A DNA stretch of 64,000 nt from Sisyra terminalis (GCA_958496175.1 OY292279.1:5518001-5582000), one strand, 5' to 3'; counted from the stretch's first letter, positions 36,126-46,520 are shown. The notes: a model not told the origin generated them from the sequence alone. Numbers and translations are program-made.

Positions 36126-36604
36126 TAGATGAAAACTTGCCATTTTCATTGGTGATTGTTGTGTCTAAAATGTTGATTATTCCATTTAGTTCGTGTTCTG
36201 AAGAGAATTTTATTTTCTGGTTAATTTTTTTCCAATCGGATGCCATATTGTCAATCTGTCGGGAGTTCCATTAAACAATATAAATGTATCGTCTACATAT
36301 GTTCCATAAAATATTATTTTATTTTTGTAGGCGTTATTTATAATATATTTATTTTCAAAGTGATTCATGTAAATGTCGGCTAGTAGTCCTGATAAAGGAC
36401 AACCCATGGCCATGCCTTCCTTTTGGTGATAAAATTTTTGATTGAAAATGAAATAGTTTTGGTCTTATATGGTGGTTAACATGTACATTATGCCGCTGAT
36501 TACCATATAATTGTATATTTTTAATGTCGTTAGATTATATTCCACAATTTGGATTGTTTTTTCAACAGGGACATTTGTGTATAAGTTGACAATGGGGGCA
36601 TTTC

Positions 36605-37298
36605 ACGTGAAGCGGACAGCGAAAAAAAGTGATGTTCTGAAATTTGTTCATATTTGGCATAATTCTACTTCTAATAAGTACGAATGTGGATACAAAATAT
36701 TTTTTTCCAATAATGATTATTTGCCAAGCTATACGCTTCTAAAAAATTATCGTTTTTGAAATTCGTATTTTTTCAAAATTTTTTTTAGAATTAATTTTTT
36801 TTTTTTTAAATATTAAATATGGTGGTTTAAATAGAAAATTAACTGTTCTTTCTAAATAAAAAATAAAACTGGGCATTCTTATTTTTTTAATATACAAAAC
36901 CGGGAGTAAACTTTTCAAATCAGAATTTTAGTAACTTCGACCATTTTAATTTTTGATTTTTTTATTTCAAAATATTGCTTAAAGTGCATTTATAGTACAC
37001 CAGAAGTTTCATAATGAAATCTGCAATAGTATAGGAGATAGAGGAATTAAAGTACATGTATGCCGTACTAAGGGTCGTACCCTAGCTTCCTTAGGGCAAC
37101 TGGTTTACGTGATATAACTCTAAAACGCTGCAAGAATTATATTTTCTATCCTACTTGAGCGTATTTAATGCTCTGACGATGTTGTTGGGTAATTATTATT
37201 CAAATTAAAATAGTTCTTATTGGTAAAAATATAAATAGGAAGCAATAGTTTAAAATAAATTTCGTGAGAAGTAATAAAATCGTTTGCTAGCTAAAGAG
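36605..37298. other. Unannotated intronic AT-rich stretch
   Basis: May include decayed upstream Penelope sequence, since a minus-strand AKYVNK-like region is expected here, but nothing clear remains. No other feature seen. Confidence 0.4.
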
Positions 37299-37299
37299 G

Positions 37300-37557
37300 T
37301 TGAATGACTTAGTAAAACGTGCTCCATAAACCCCATGTTAAACTTAAACTTTCATTTCCCCTCGACTTTCCAAGTGATCGTACCCCTTCCACAACATATT
37401 TGCACAAAATTGTTCTAATTGTTTTAACGAAGAGAGGAGGAAATATAATTTGTACAACTATGTTGTGGAAGGGGTACGATCACTTGGAAAGTCGAGGGGA
37501 AATGAAAGTTTAAGTTTAACATGGGGTTTATGGAGCACGTTTTACTAAGTCATTCAA
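37300..37557. repeat. Perfect hairpin: 97-bp arms, 64-bp loop
   Basis: 37300-37396 (beginning TTGAATGACTTAGTAAAACG) is the exact reverse complement of 37461-37557 (ending CGTTTTACTAAGTCATTCAA). I found no mismatch on reading both arms. The loop is AT-rich. The arm is less AT-biased than its surroundings (CCCCTCGACTTTCCAAGTG). It lies in the receptor intron on the sense strand and abuts the next foldback element. The open frame at 37319-37513 is a by-product. Confidence 0.92.
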
Positions 37558-37564
37558 GTTTACT

Positions 37565-38473
37565 AAGTCCTTATTTATGGTTTGTCTGAATTTTTTTTCA
37601 CGATAGTCCTAAATCGGTTCTAAATATATTTAAAAAAAATCATGCCAAGTTATAGATCTTAATTTTAATTTTAACCCGATCCCCCCGACAGCCAAAGTTT
37701 TAAATGGAAATAACACGGGAAAAGTTCTGTTGATTTTTTGAAATTTTTTTCATCATGAAATAATGAACAGATCATGTCGACCAATGACAATTCTTATAGA
37801 AAATTTAACGCTCTACAAAAAAGGTCTCTTATGATTTTTTGCTACCTCAAACGGTTTCTGTAATAGAATGTATTACAGTTGGTTAAAAACCATCGTCAAA
37901 TGTTTCCTGATGCGCCTAAAAAAACTGTAATAACTTCATAATAGTATCGATGTTAAAAAAAATGATAGTAAATGTATTTTTTGTAATTTATTGAAATTTT
38001 GAAAGTTGATTTTTTAAATAAAATAATTCTTCTCTTTTAGAGCATGCGTGAAGGTAAAAAAGTCGTCTAAATTATGAATTATTATCTTTTTTTCATTTTT
38101 AAATCAATAAACGACGGTAGAAATAGAAAAATCGTAAAATTGACTTAAGCTTCAACTATGACTTTAAATAACTCAGAAACCGTTAGTGTTAACAAAAAAT
38201 CATAAGAAACCTTTTTTGTAGAGCGTTAAATTTGCTATAAGAATTGTTATTAGTTGACATGATCTGTTCATTATTTCATGATGAAAAAAAAAATCAAAAA
38301 ATCAACAGAACTTTTCCCGTGTTATTTCCATTTAAAACTTTGGCTGTCGGTGGGAACGGGTTAAAATTAAAATTAAGATCTATAATTTGGCATGATTTTT
38401 TTAATAGATTTAGAATTGATTTAGGACTATCGTGAAAAAAAATTCGGACAAACCCTAAATAAGGACCACCCTA
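37565..38473. mobile_element. Foldback element, TAGGGTG-related family (GGTCCTTATTTA)
   Basis: Right end, read inward, starts TAGGGTGGTCCTTATTTAGG; the left end is cut and begins AAGTCCTTATTTATGG, next to the perfect hairpin. The arms contain AAATGGAAATAACACGGGAA and the shared box AACGCTCTACAAAAAAGGTC with its inverse ACCTTTTTTGTAGAGCGTT. The plus-strand frame at 38244-38435 is an arm by-product. Confidence 0.8.
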
Positions 38474-38479
38474 CTGCTG

Positions 38480-40100
38480 TATCTAATACCTAATTCTAGG
38501 TCAGATCTAGTTATTGATTGGCCAAGGATAGAACCGAAATTGGTTCGGGTAATTTTGCCAGCTTATGAAAAATAAAAGTTATGGTGAAAATAGGTTTTTA
38601 TTAAGTCAAACTTAAGAACACAATTACTCAAGGATGGACAACAACCAGTCTTTATCTTATTAAAACTTAAAATTATTCGAAAATTATTGAGAACCAAACT
38701 TTAAAAGTTAAGACTTTTTTTCAATAGAACGTCGAATTATTTTTGTTGTTATTAGTTTAAAAATGCCCAGGCTAAGATATACTAAAAATATACACACTAA
38801 TTCGGTGAACATCAAAGACATTTTTGTCAAACAAAAAAATAATATGAAAAAGGGTTTTTTTTCTACGAATTTTTAACATTCTTTGATTTCTGTTTGACTA
38901 TTTGAAGAGGCACTTCAAAAACATTTCAAATAAATCGCGTCTAAACGGATATGAAACGTTTGATTATTTATTCTTTTTCCCAGTTGTATAACGTATACCA
39001 TTATTTGATTGAAATATAATATAAAAACCTAAATAACGGTATCGATAAACCGGCTGTTGTGTATCGGTTTTTTTTTTCTCAAAATATTCATACAAATGTT
39101 GACAGATTTTTTTCTATTACCGATAAAAAATGGAGTTTGGAGTGACATTTTTTTTCGTGAAATGTGTCAGATGCACCTTGATAGAACTTTGTTTCGCCAT
39201 CCCCTCGCATGTAGGATGTGCCTGGAAATGTCTAGGGAGGAAAAAAGAAAAAAAAACGGGGGTTGCGACTTATTCAGGAAATACGTTGGAAACTTTCAGA
39301 TGAAATTTGGTCGAATCTTTGAAATTTTTTTATCGATAAATCCCTAAATGTTTCGTTATCGGAATAAAGGTGAGGTTTAAGAAAATGTTTCATTTTTTTT
39401 TCATTGAAAACTTTTCTACTTTATAGATTGAGAACGGTTGCAAAAATTTGAACGGAAAATGTCAATTTAAAAAGATATTTTTCATGGAAATTTAAATTTT
39501 TTAAATCGATAGTACAACGTGAAGTATTGGTTGGATGTGAGTGCATGGATGCGGAAAGAATAGGAATGAAGAATAAGAAGACAATTTTAGGATGAGTTTA
39601 AAAAAAATTGATTGAGGAAAATGTGTGAAAATGACGAAATACTTTGGTGTTTGGTCGATAAAGCTTAAACACACGAATTGGTCGTAGGATCAGTGTCGAT
39701 TTAGTCCTCTTTGCACGTTTGCTTGAATTCATGAAAGCTGACACTTCAAATTTTCCGACGGACATACTGTCAATTTTCGTCACATTTTTCCATATAGTAA
39801 TTGATGACGAGTGTAGAAAATTGAGCAATTTTTGCAGTGGAAATTCAGCAATTTCCATATCATTTGCCAAAAAAAAAATATTTAAACTTTAAAATTTGAC
39901 AAAGATTATTGAAAATTTGTCATCCATTATAAAAATTCTTTAAAAAATAAAAATTGAGGAAAAACTTCCTATATATTTCTTTTAAAAACAACCGCAGTCA
40001 TTATTCATAGGCAAATACCCTTTGTAAATAAACTTAAATTGATATTTACTTGACTTTCCTTATACTTTCGGTACTCTTCCGAACAAATTTGTATTAACTT
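38480..40100. other. Unannotated intronic stretch
   Basis: Holds a minus-strand open frame at 39598-39870 whose first ATG gives about 86 codons with fairly balanced composition (MEIAEFPLQKLLNFLHSSS). It has no recognisable family, promoter or splice context, so I do not call it a gene. The rest shows nothing identifiable. Confidence 0.4.
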
Positions 40101-40127
40101 TATGTATTTTTTTTTTCTATTCTTCAG

Positions 40128-40326
40128 ATATATGTGCAAGGAAGAATGGTCGACACCAGAACATGAACAATATTACAGCATCGCTTTAATGGCGTTACAA
40201 TACGTGGTTCCATTAACGGTTTTAATTTATACATACACAAGAATTGCATTGGTAGTATGGTGCAAAAGGATACCAGGCGAAGCGGAAAATACCCGAGATC
40301 AGCGAATTGCTCGTTCCAAGCGCAAA
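40128..40326 (+). CDS. RYa-R: RYamide receptor-like GPCR, coding exon 2 (ECL2, TM5, ICL3)
   Basis: Completes Arg242 and encodes residues 243-308 of the receptor begun at 29683. It starts YMCKEEW, where C245 is the conserved second-extracellular-loop cysteine expected to bond with C164. TM5 is about 257-280 with P270 (LQYVVPLTVLIYTYTRIAL). The third intracellular loop follows: VWCKRIPGEAENTRDQRIARSKRK. The PGEA...RDQR...SKRK pattern is typical of the NPY/RYamide receptor group. The acceptor is TTCTTCAG at 40120-40127 and the donor GTGAGT begins at 40327, in phase 0, just before where TM6 should begin. Reading on past the donor gives a lysine-rich tail to 40461, which is intron. TM6, TM7 and the C-tail were not found downstream in the window. 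Confidence 0.85.
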
Positions 40327-40790
40327 GTGAGTACAATTAAACATTTTTTTACCAAAAAAAAAAGAAAAAAAATCAACCGTGTAAATAAATTTCAAGGCAA
40401 ACAGAAGTTTTCAGTCCGCTTCTTTGTCAAAATTCGTTCGTTTTTTGCAATTACTTCATAAGACAATGGCAATGTTAAGTTGCGATAATTATAGGTGGAA
40501 GCTTGATTCTCGTTAATTGTTGAAATCAATTCATTAAATGAATAAATAATGAATTGTAATTTAAGTTTTCAAAATTATTGGTCCCTAATTTTGCTCTTTG
40601 AATAGTGCCAATGATTTGCACATGATATTTTTAATATTATTGACGATTTTTCACACAATTTGGAAATTTATTTTTGCTAAAGAACTAAAGAAAAAAATTA
40701 ACAATATTTATTTTTTAAATCCAAAGTAATCTGTTATACGATTAAATATTTTTCTTATTTACAAATTTTCAAAATAAAATTTTTTCCTTG
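40327..40790 (+). other. Start of the next receptor intron, AT-rich
   Basis: Opens GTGAGT. No acceptor followed by a TM6-like coding exon was recognised here or later in the window, so all following sequence to 64000 may be intron. Confidence 0.5.
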
Positions 40791-41060
40791 ACTTTGAACA
40801 GTTATACTGTGTATATAATATATGTAGAATATATTGCGGTCCAATTTATGTAGTATAATTTAATATAATAATATATAAAAATCATGCCATAAATATAAAT
40901 TTGAACAGAAGCTCAAACAAAAATATTTGTGACGTATTGTTCAGATACGTATTTCGATTGCCAAGCAATCTTACTCAGTGGTCATCAAGTAGTATGGATC
41001 ACTCTGTAACTGCTTTGTGATAGTTCTTCACAAAGCAATTCACAAAGGAATCATCATTGC

Positions 41061-41108
41061 CCAGATACGTATTTCGATTGGCAAGCAATCTTCCTCAGTG
41101 GTCATCAA
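41061..41108 (-). ncRNA. Hammerhead-like ribozyme motif
   Basis: Minus strand: GACCA, CTGAGGA, A, stem GATTG/CAATC, GAA, palindromic stem III ATACGTAT, C, TGGGC. CCA before the core can pair with TGG after the presumed cleavage position, giving a short stem I. There is one extra A before stem II compared with textbook hammerheads. A palindromic stem III would suit a dimeric form. Activity is unproven. Confidence 0.45.
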
Positions 41109-41114
41109 GTAGTT

Positions 41115-41172
41115 TGGAGTGATCCAAACTGAGGAAGATTGCTTGGCAATCGAAATACGTATCTGGGCAATA
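41115..41172 (+). ncRNA. Hammerhead-like ribozyme motif
   Basis: Plus strand: CTGAGGA at 41129, A, stem II GATTGC/GCAATC with a TTG loop, GAAA at 41152, ATACGTAT stem III palindrome, C at 41163, then TGGGCAATACG. The upstream flank (GATCCAAA) differs from the other two copies, weakening stem I. Confidence 0.45.
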
Positions 41173-41589
41173 CGTCACAAATATTTTTGTTTGAATTTCT
41201 GTTGAAATTTATGGTTATGGTATGATTTTTATATATTATTATATTAAATTATTCTACATACATTGGACCGCAATATATTCTTTATATTGTATATAACTAT
41301 ACACATTACAAATTTTGTTTTTGCATCGTCTGCCTCTTGGCAATAATTTCAATATATCACACTTATAACACTCGTGGGTTAGTTGTGTCCAATGACACAA
41401 TTGCCATTCAAAATTATTGTAAAACAATAGTAATAATATTACTATATATTATATCTAGATTAATTATAGGATAAATACCAACACTACCAACTAAAATCGG
41501 TCTATCAGGTCAAGTATTGACATTTTGAGACGTTTATCATCCGCACTGTTATCAAGCATATTCAAGGCAAGGTGGTTTGGATAATCATT

Positions 41590-41830
41590 AAGTCTAGTTT
41601 GATAGGCCCCCGCTTTCCCCGTTCCCATCTTTCACATGTTCCACCTGTAGGTCGTCATGAATTCTTACATTGTTTATATACCATGGTGCATCGATTATGT
41701 CCGCAGAACTTTGGATTGAAATCTTTGTATTATTTCGACGTTTGAGTTGGATGCTGTGCCCCAAAGTTCCACTCCATAGGTCCAAATTGGTTGTTATTAT
41801 TGATTTATACAGAACCAATTTGTTTGTATG
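41590..41830 (-). pseudogene. Jockey-type LINE fragment (ORF2 C-terminal region)
   Basis: Minus-strand translation gives LYKSIITTNLDLWSGTLGHS, then the IDAPWYINNVRIHDDLQVEH segment. This aligns with the post-RT C-terminal part of Jockey-clade ORF2 (YKTxL...LWG...DAPWYV.N..IH.DL). It lacks the RT core and the normal C-terminal LKRR/DLL end. Confidence 0.75.
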
Positions 41831-41994
41831 GTCAAAAGATTAAATATGAAGAGATAAATTGATCAGAGTTTTAATTGATATAGCCCCTGAAATTGAATTT
41901 ATTTTCTTATTGTTCTTTAAACCCAAATAAAATTCATCAAGAGGAAGGTAATACTTTTGAAGAAGGCTTGTCTATGGAATCGTTATTCAAATGT

Positions 41995-42115
41995 TTAATT
42001 AAAATGGCCATCCGGAACTTTTGGAACTCCTGAGTGGAATTTTGGGGCACAGCATCCAACTCAAACATGAAAATAGTTCAAAGATTCCAGTACAAAGTTT
42101 TGCTGTCAATAATTT
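41995..42115 (+). pseudogene. Second, inverted Jockey fragment
   Basis: Plus-strand sequence GGAATTTTGGGGCACAGCAT followed by CCAACTCAAAC matches the complement of the LWG-containing part of the 41590-41830 fragment, in opposite orientation. It is short and decayed. Confidence 0.5.
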
Positions 42116-42399
42116 TTAAATACTAAATAATAATAATTGCTTAAATACTAGTACAATATCTAAAGGACATAATCGGTTAATTAGTGCAAGCCTATAAAGC
42201 TAGAATAATTGATCATCCATACCTCCTTGCTATGAATTCGTTGAATAAGTTTGTTAAAAGAGGGTCTATGTGACATAATACAGATACATATCATTAACTG
42301 GATATTGTTAGTTGTGTCATTGGACACAACTAGCTTACGAGTGTTGAACGTTTGATTTATTGCAATTATTGCCAAGAGGCAAATGAAGTAAAAAAATAG

Positions 42400-43015
42400 T
42401 AAAAAATACAATAAATCTTTTGACATACAAATTAAACATGGAAAATTTAGTGGATCAAAATGGATGCAATCATAATCTGATACTGCAGATGTATAATTAG
42501 AACTCCCTAAATTTAGGCAGATCAAACGTCTTAATCTTAATCATTTCCGGGGTAAATATTCTCAAAGTTCTGAGGAGATATTGTAGGAAAAGGTTAAAAT
42601 ATTGATAGTTTCGGGAAATGATGAAAAATAATCACTCCAAAAATGATCTCTAATTTAACAGATTTTTTTAAGGATCCAAAAATAAAACCTGGAATCGTAG
42701 GCAATACCGAAGAGACGATATTATTCCTAAGCAATTGATATAATTAATCAAAAGTTAAAAGTCAGTAAAAATTTTCTATATTTTATGTTTTTTCTGGTTT
42801 TGATTAAAATTTTTGATGAAATTTCCGATTTTCTCTTAAACTATATACCGTTTTTAAGTATAGACCTACTTATTTGCCTAATGGTATGCTATACAACGTA
42901 ATTATTCACGAAATTCTATTTTTATGTACTTTTGTCTCCGATTGTACCTCCATAACATTCTTAAATACCTCAATCTTGATCATTTGCCTAGCAAATATTC
43001 TTAAATTTTCGATAA
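42400..43015. other. Unannotated AT-rich stretch
   Basis: Nothing recognisable. Confidence 0.45.
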
Positions 43016-43034
43016 ATTGGTTGTGTCCATATTT

Positions 43035-43272
43035 TACACATTTTTAGTAGGATAGTGGACATGAAAGGATGTAGATCCATGTACTAATTATTAATTTTGC
43101 GACACGTTTCGGTCTTTTATTAGACCTTCATGAAGTACAAGTGTTATTGTGATGTATATTGTGTACTTCATATTGAGAAGCCTGATGAAGGTCTAATAAA
43201 AGACCGAAACTAAAATTAATAATTAGTACAAGGATCTACATCCTTTCATGTCCACTATCCTACTAAAAATAA
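43035..43272. mobile_element. Penelope-like inverted terminal repeats with hammerhead-like cores
   Basis: Arms 43041-43131 and 43170-43268 are inverted copies (TAGTAGGATAGTGGACATGA against TCATGTCCACTATCCTACTA). The right arm, plus strand, has CTGATGA at 43182, A, stem GGTCT/AGACC, GAAAC at 43206-43210. The left arm, minus strand, has the same stem and GAAAC but its first box is changed to TTCATGA. There is no RT between the arms. Confidence 0.65.
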
Positions 43273-43279
43273 ATAAAAT

Positions 43280-44655
43280 TCTTAAATTTTTTTGGAGACA
43301 TTGTACGATAAGATTATAGTATAAAACTCAAAAGATGATCACCAAATCAATGGATTCATTTTAAAGGTTCATAAATAAATCCTGGTATCATAGGCACTTG
43401 CAAGGATTCGTTATTATTCCTAAGCAATTAATGCAATTTAATTTTTCAAAGCTTTCATGAGGCCTTTTATAAAGTCTAATCCAGAAATTGTTTTTTTTTC
43501 CAAATAAAAAAAGCCATATCTAGCCATACAAATTACGCAAAATCATAAATTATCCCCAAACGTTTTTATGCTGTTTGCATTTTAATTTTTTTCCTAGTAC
43601 ACATTAAATATAATAAGTAACATATCAAATTTATATTTTCCAATCTACTTCGCTAATGGAAAATCGTAATAATCTTCTCAGTAATCAGAGCCATTACTCA
43701 AAAACTATCCATCAATCATGCTCAATTATAGGTAAATTGAAGTTTCTGCTAAATGGGATTTTTGTTAAATATAGACTGTTTTTTTTTCTGTAGTTTCAAT
43801 TTTAGCAAGTATAGTCAAATTGAAACGAACGAGTTTAGACTGAAATATATTTTTAGAGATCATAAATTATTTAAATAAAGTAATTCAAGCGTAAGACAAA
43901 ACCAGATTGGCCTTTCTTTTTCATTATTCCGGAGAGCTTTATGGGTTTATGTGTTTTTCTTGACTTTTAATTTATCGTAAAGCCAAGTTATTTCGTTAAT
44001 TCCATTGGAGCCGAATATGAAGTGACATTCCTTTTAATTGGATAATTTAAATAATTAAAAAAAAACGATTGGGGTTTGCGAAAAAATTATAAAGAATCGC
44101 ATTTATCATAATATATGTATGTGTAAATTCTTTTGTAAACGTTTCAGCTTTCATTAATTCTCGTGATATTTATGATACCGAAAAGTATATTTATGTTTCG
44201 TTTGCTTTTTTGTTCTCGTATATTGCGGATGTGACAAGAGAAATACGAAATGAAAAAAAAAAGGAAATGTACCTGTGGGTGTAGAATTGGTCATTTGATT
44301 GCATGTTTAGTTGATAGAATAATATAAAAAAAGGTCAAATTGTAAAGTTTTTTTCTGATTTAAAAAAAAGGTTGTAAAGCTTTTATATTTATCTTTCTTT
44401 TTTTGAAGTAAATTAAATTATTTTTTGCATTTTTTTCACGTTTTTCTTTAAAAAAAAAAAACAATTATTTATTAACGATTGAAAATAAATTCCTTGCAAA
44501 CGAGAAATTGAACCCAGAGGTCAATATTATCTGCATTTAACCTCTTTCTTTACCAATAGTAGAACTTTAAGTTTCAACGTTTAGATTTTCCCTAGAAAAT
44601 CATACCAAATATATAAATTGCTAAATTAATATGAATTTTTTTAAATGGTTCTCTT
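43280..44655. other. Unannotated AT-rich stretch
   Basis: No gene, RNA or clear repeat recognised. Confidence 0.45.
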
Positions 44656-44659
44656 AACC

Positions 44660-44871
44660 TTTATTCAAAAAGTGTTACATTATTTTGCACTCCAAATACT
44701 TGGGTTGAAATAAAACCATCCCAAAGCCAAATCCCTCACCATACTTTTATAAAGCTTGTCAAGCAAAACTTTAAGGTCCACCATATCAAAAGCTTTAATG
44801 AAATCTATGCAAATTTCTTATTTATTCATTCCCTGGTTTAGTCTATTGAGTATAAAGTTGACATAAACATA
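44660..44871 (-). pseudogene. LINE reverse transcriptase fragment (copy 1)
   Basis: Minus strand encodes ICIDFIKAFDMVDLKVLLDK followed by LYKSMVRDLALGWF. This is the 'D-F-x-K-A-F-D-x-V-D' RT motif region of Jockey/CR1-like LINEs, preceded by a stop-broken SIDxLNQGMNK-like segment. It joins the foldback element at ~44872 at the same junction seen at 49804 and 50369. Confidence 0.75.
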
Positions 44872-45400
44872 ACACTGAGCCAAAAAAATCGAATATTTTT
44901 TTTTTTTTGAAAAGTATATCAAAAATATTGTTCAAGGTGAAAAAAAAATATCGGGTAGGTTTGAGCCCTTAATATTAATATTAAGAGGTCTATCATCTGT
45001 AATTTCGATTTTTTATTTATACTTTCATTTTTGCGTCAATGCTGTCAAATTATGAAGATAAAAAAATCATATGCACATATATTTATAGAAAATTAAATTT
45101 CCTACAAAAAAATTCTCTTTAAAAATTTTCGCCAGACACACCGTTTCCGAATCATCAAGCTTTAAACATTGAAATAGTTTTTAGATTTATATTCTTTATT
45201 TTGGAATTTTGTAACTAACGAACAAATTAATATATAGAAATGAGCAATATAGATTCTTGAAGGAAATTTAATGTTCTACAAAAAAGGTCAGTTAACATTT
45301 TTACTTAAAATCACATTTTCAAAAGTTATTCACCTTAAAGTAATATGAAAAATTAATTTATTGTTTTTTTCGTTGTTGAACCATTTTTTTTTTCATTCAG
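44872..45400. mobile_element. Foldback element, TAGACTG family 2, copy 2 (half)
   Basis: Carries AATATTAATATTAAGAGGTC, TTTTTGCGTCAATGCTGTCA, CGAATCATCAAGCTTTAAAC, TTTTGTAACTAACGAAC and TTCTACAAAAAAGGTC in family order. The inverted half is missing. The first bases are altered (AACACTGAGCC). Confidence 0.75.
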
Positions 45401-45419
45401 TGGGACAAATTTATGTTTT

Positions 45420-46015
45420 ACATACTCGAAAATCATCACTTTATCAATCTTAACGCTTAAAAAAAAATAAAAAAAAAGTTTACTGTAAAATCCGAATCCA
45501 CGTCTTTATAATTAGGAGCATCAGAATGTCAGATACGTAAGCCATTACGCTATTAACATCAGCTATGTGTTTTATATATATAAAGGTTTATATTTCAAAG
45601 AGGCAATTATTTTAAATTTAAATTGGATTTACTGTGCTTTTTATCAGTTCAACTAAAAATATTTTTACAGATTATTTTCCTACTTTAAATTACCTTTCCA
45701 ATGGTATATAACTGGTCTGTCTAGTGTACAAATTTATGTTTTCATCCCTAGGGAATACCTTCCCTTATTATTTTTTTTGGAATGATAAGTAGCCTTTAGT
45801 CTGTGAGAAATTGTGTTGTATCCTAAAACCAAATTTCATTAAATTCGGTAGTTCCGTTCTTTAGTTAAATCGGGACACACAGACAGACAGACAGACAAAA
45901 ATCTTAAAAATGTTAAATTTGGAATATGGGCCTCTTGAAACAAATATTTACCTTAAAATTGGGTTCAAAATCGAAATCTACAGACAGACGTAAGAATTTT
46001 ATATATTATTATAGA
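45420..46015 (-). mobile_element. Helitron-like 5' portion with tRNA-Arg-like segment
   Basis: The minus strand starts at 46015 as A|TCTATAATAATATATAAAA with TTCTTACGTCTGTCTG, matching the 5' end of the 10067 element. It continues with the same interior (CTTATCATTCC region, GCACAGTAAATCC) down to the tRNA-like block at 45560-45480 (TAGCGTAATGGCTTACGTAT, then GTGGATTCGGATTTTAC). The 3' CTAG end is missing. Confidence 0.6.
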
Positions 46016-46024
46016 TTATCACTT

Positions 46025-46515
46025 TTGCTTATTGCATGTTTATTTATTGTACAGATTGCCAATTTATCTTTTGTGATAAAAAAATTGTATAAGTAAGATG
46101 AGGGAGAAAAATTTTCTCGGAAAAGGAAAAAAAATGAACCACTTTGCATATTTTAACACCATACCTCAATATAAATTTAACCCCATAAAATTTGCTGAAA
46201 GAAAACTAGTATATATATATTTTTTATTTCCAATGATTTTAATTTAAGGAAACATGAAGTTGACGAGCTGTGTAATTATATGCAAATTTTTCTTGTTCAA
46301 AAACAAACAACTTTGGCCGTTCATTATTATTTCGTGTGCGTTTTGTTCATTCAAAAAATATTCCATCGGAAATTCAATTTTCTCTTCCCCTATTGTCATT
46401 AGTCACTTTGTTTTAAATTAAAATTAGTTCTTCGTTTTTGCCAACGACTTTCCGCTGTTAACAAATGTTATCTTTTCAGGAAGGAACGATAGAACAGAAA
46501 AATAGAACAAGTTGG
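46025..46515. other. Unannotated AT-rich stretch
   Basis: No feature recognised. Confidence 0.4.
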
Positions 46516-46520
46516 TTTTT

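Larger units (their letters stand above)
35131..36600 (-). pseudogene. Penelope-like element reverse transcriptase, interrupted by a Helitron-like insertion
   Basis: On the minus strand from about 36590: LYTNVPVEKTIQIVEYNL, then YFIFNQKFYHQKEGMAMGCP, LSGLLADIYMNHFENKYI, and YVDDTFILFNGT, the RT active site. A frameshift near 36240 follows, then ASDWKKINQKIKF and GIINILDTTITNENGKFSS. These are characteristic Penelope-like RT motifs. The frame is then split by the element at 35181-36125 and resumes beyond it with a YRKKPSTT-like segment near 35150. It also has an in-frame stop before QNYFIF, a frameshift, and no detectable GIY-YIG domain, so it is not functional. It is antisense within the receptor intron. 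Confidence 0.85.
30408..40127 (+). other. Receptor intron between coding exons (9.7 kb, phase 2)
   Basis: Opens GTAAGTG and closes TTTTTTTTCTATTCTTCAG. The exon ends join as CG|A (Arg), keeping the frame exactly. It is loaded with repeats listed separately: a Penelope terminal repeat, a half foldback, a decayed hAT end, a Helitron-like element inside a Penelope ORF, a perfect hairpin and another foldback. All sense-strand inverted repeats here would be present in the pre-mRNA. Confidence 0.8.
40797..41312. mobile_element. Palindromic Penelope-like terminal repeats with three hammerhead-like cores
   Basis: The outer arms, about 40797-40945 and 41165-41312, are inverted copies (AATATATTGCGGTCCAAT against ATTGGACCGCAATATATT). 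The centre holds three copies of the motif CTGAGGA-A-GATTGC...GCAATC-GAAATACGTATC: minus strand at 40941-40978 (core changed to CTGAGTA), minus at 41061-41098, and plus at 41129-41163. No RT is present. This is the best-preserved terminal repeat set in the window. Confidence 0.7.
41325..42395. repeat. Inverted-repeat-flanked block holding Jockey debris
   Basis: Arms at ~41331-41404 and ~42299-42390 share TGCCTCTTGGCAATAATT, and GTTGTGTCCAATGACACAA against GTTGTGTCATTGGACACAAC, in opposite orientation. The GTTGTGTC motif is itself a small hairpin. Between the arms lie two oppositely oriented fragments of a Jockey LINE. The 114-codon minus frame at 42181-42525 spans arm and flank and is not supported. 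Confidence 0.6.

Noticed and set aside
39598..39870. 90-codon minus-strand open frame in the receptor intron
   Set aside because: It starts at a TTG rather than ATG (first ATG gives about 86 codons), shows no recognisable family and has no promoter, splice or repeat context. Balanced composition alone is not enough.
40327..40461. Read-through extension of receptor exon 2 (lysine-rich tail)
   Set aside because: A GTGAGT donor sits exactly where the conserved loop ends, and the extension is low complexity and unlike any receptor TM6.
42181..42525. 114-codon minus-strand open frame
   Set aside because: It spans an inverted-repeat arm and neighbouring AT-rich sequence; no family signature.
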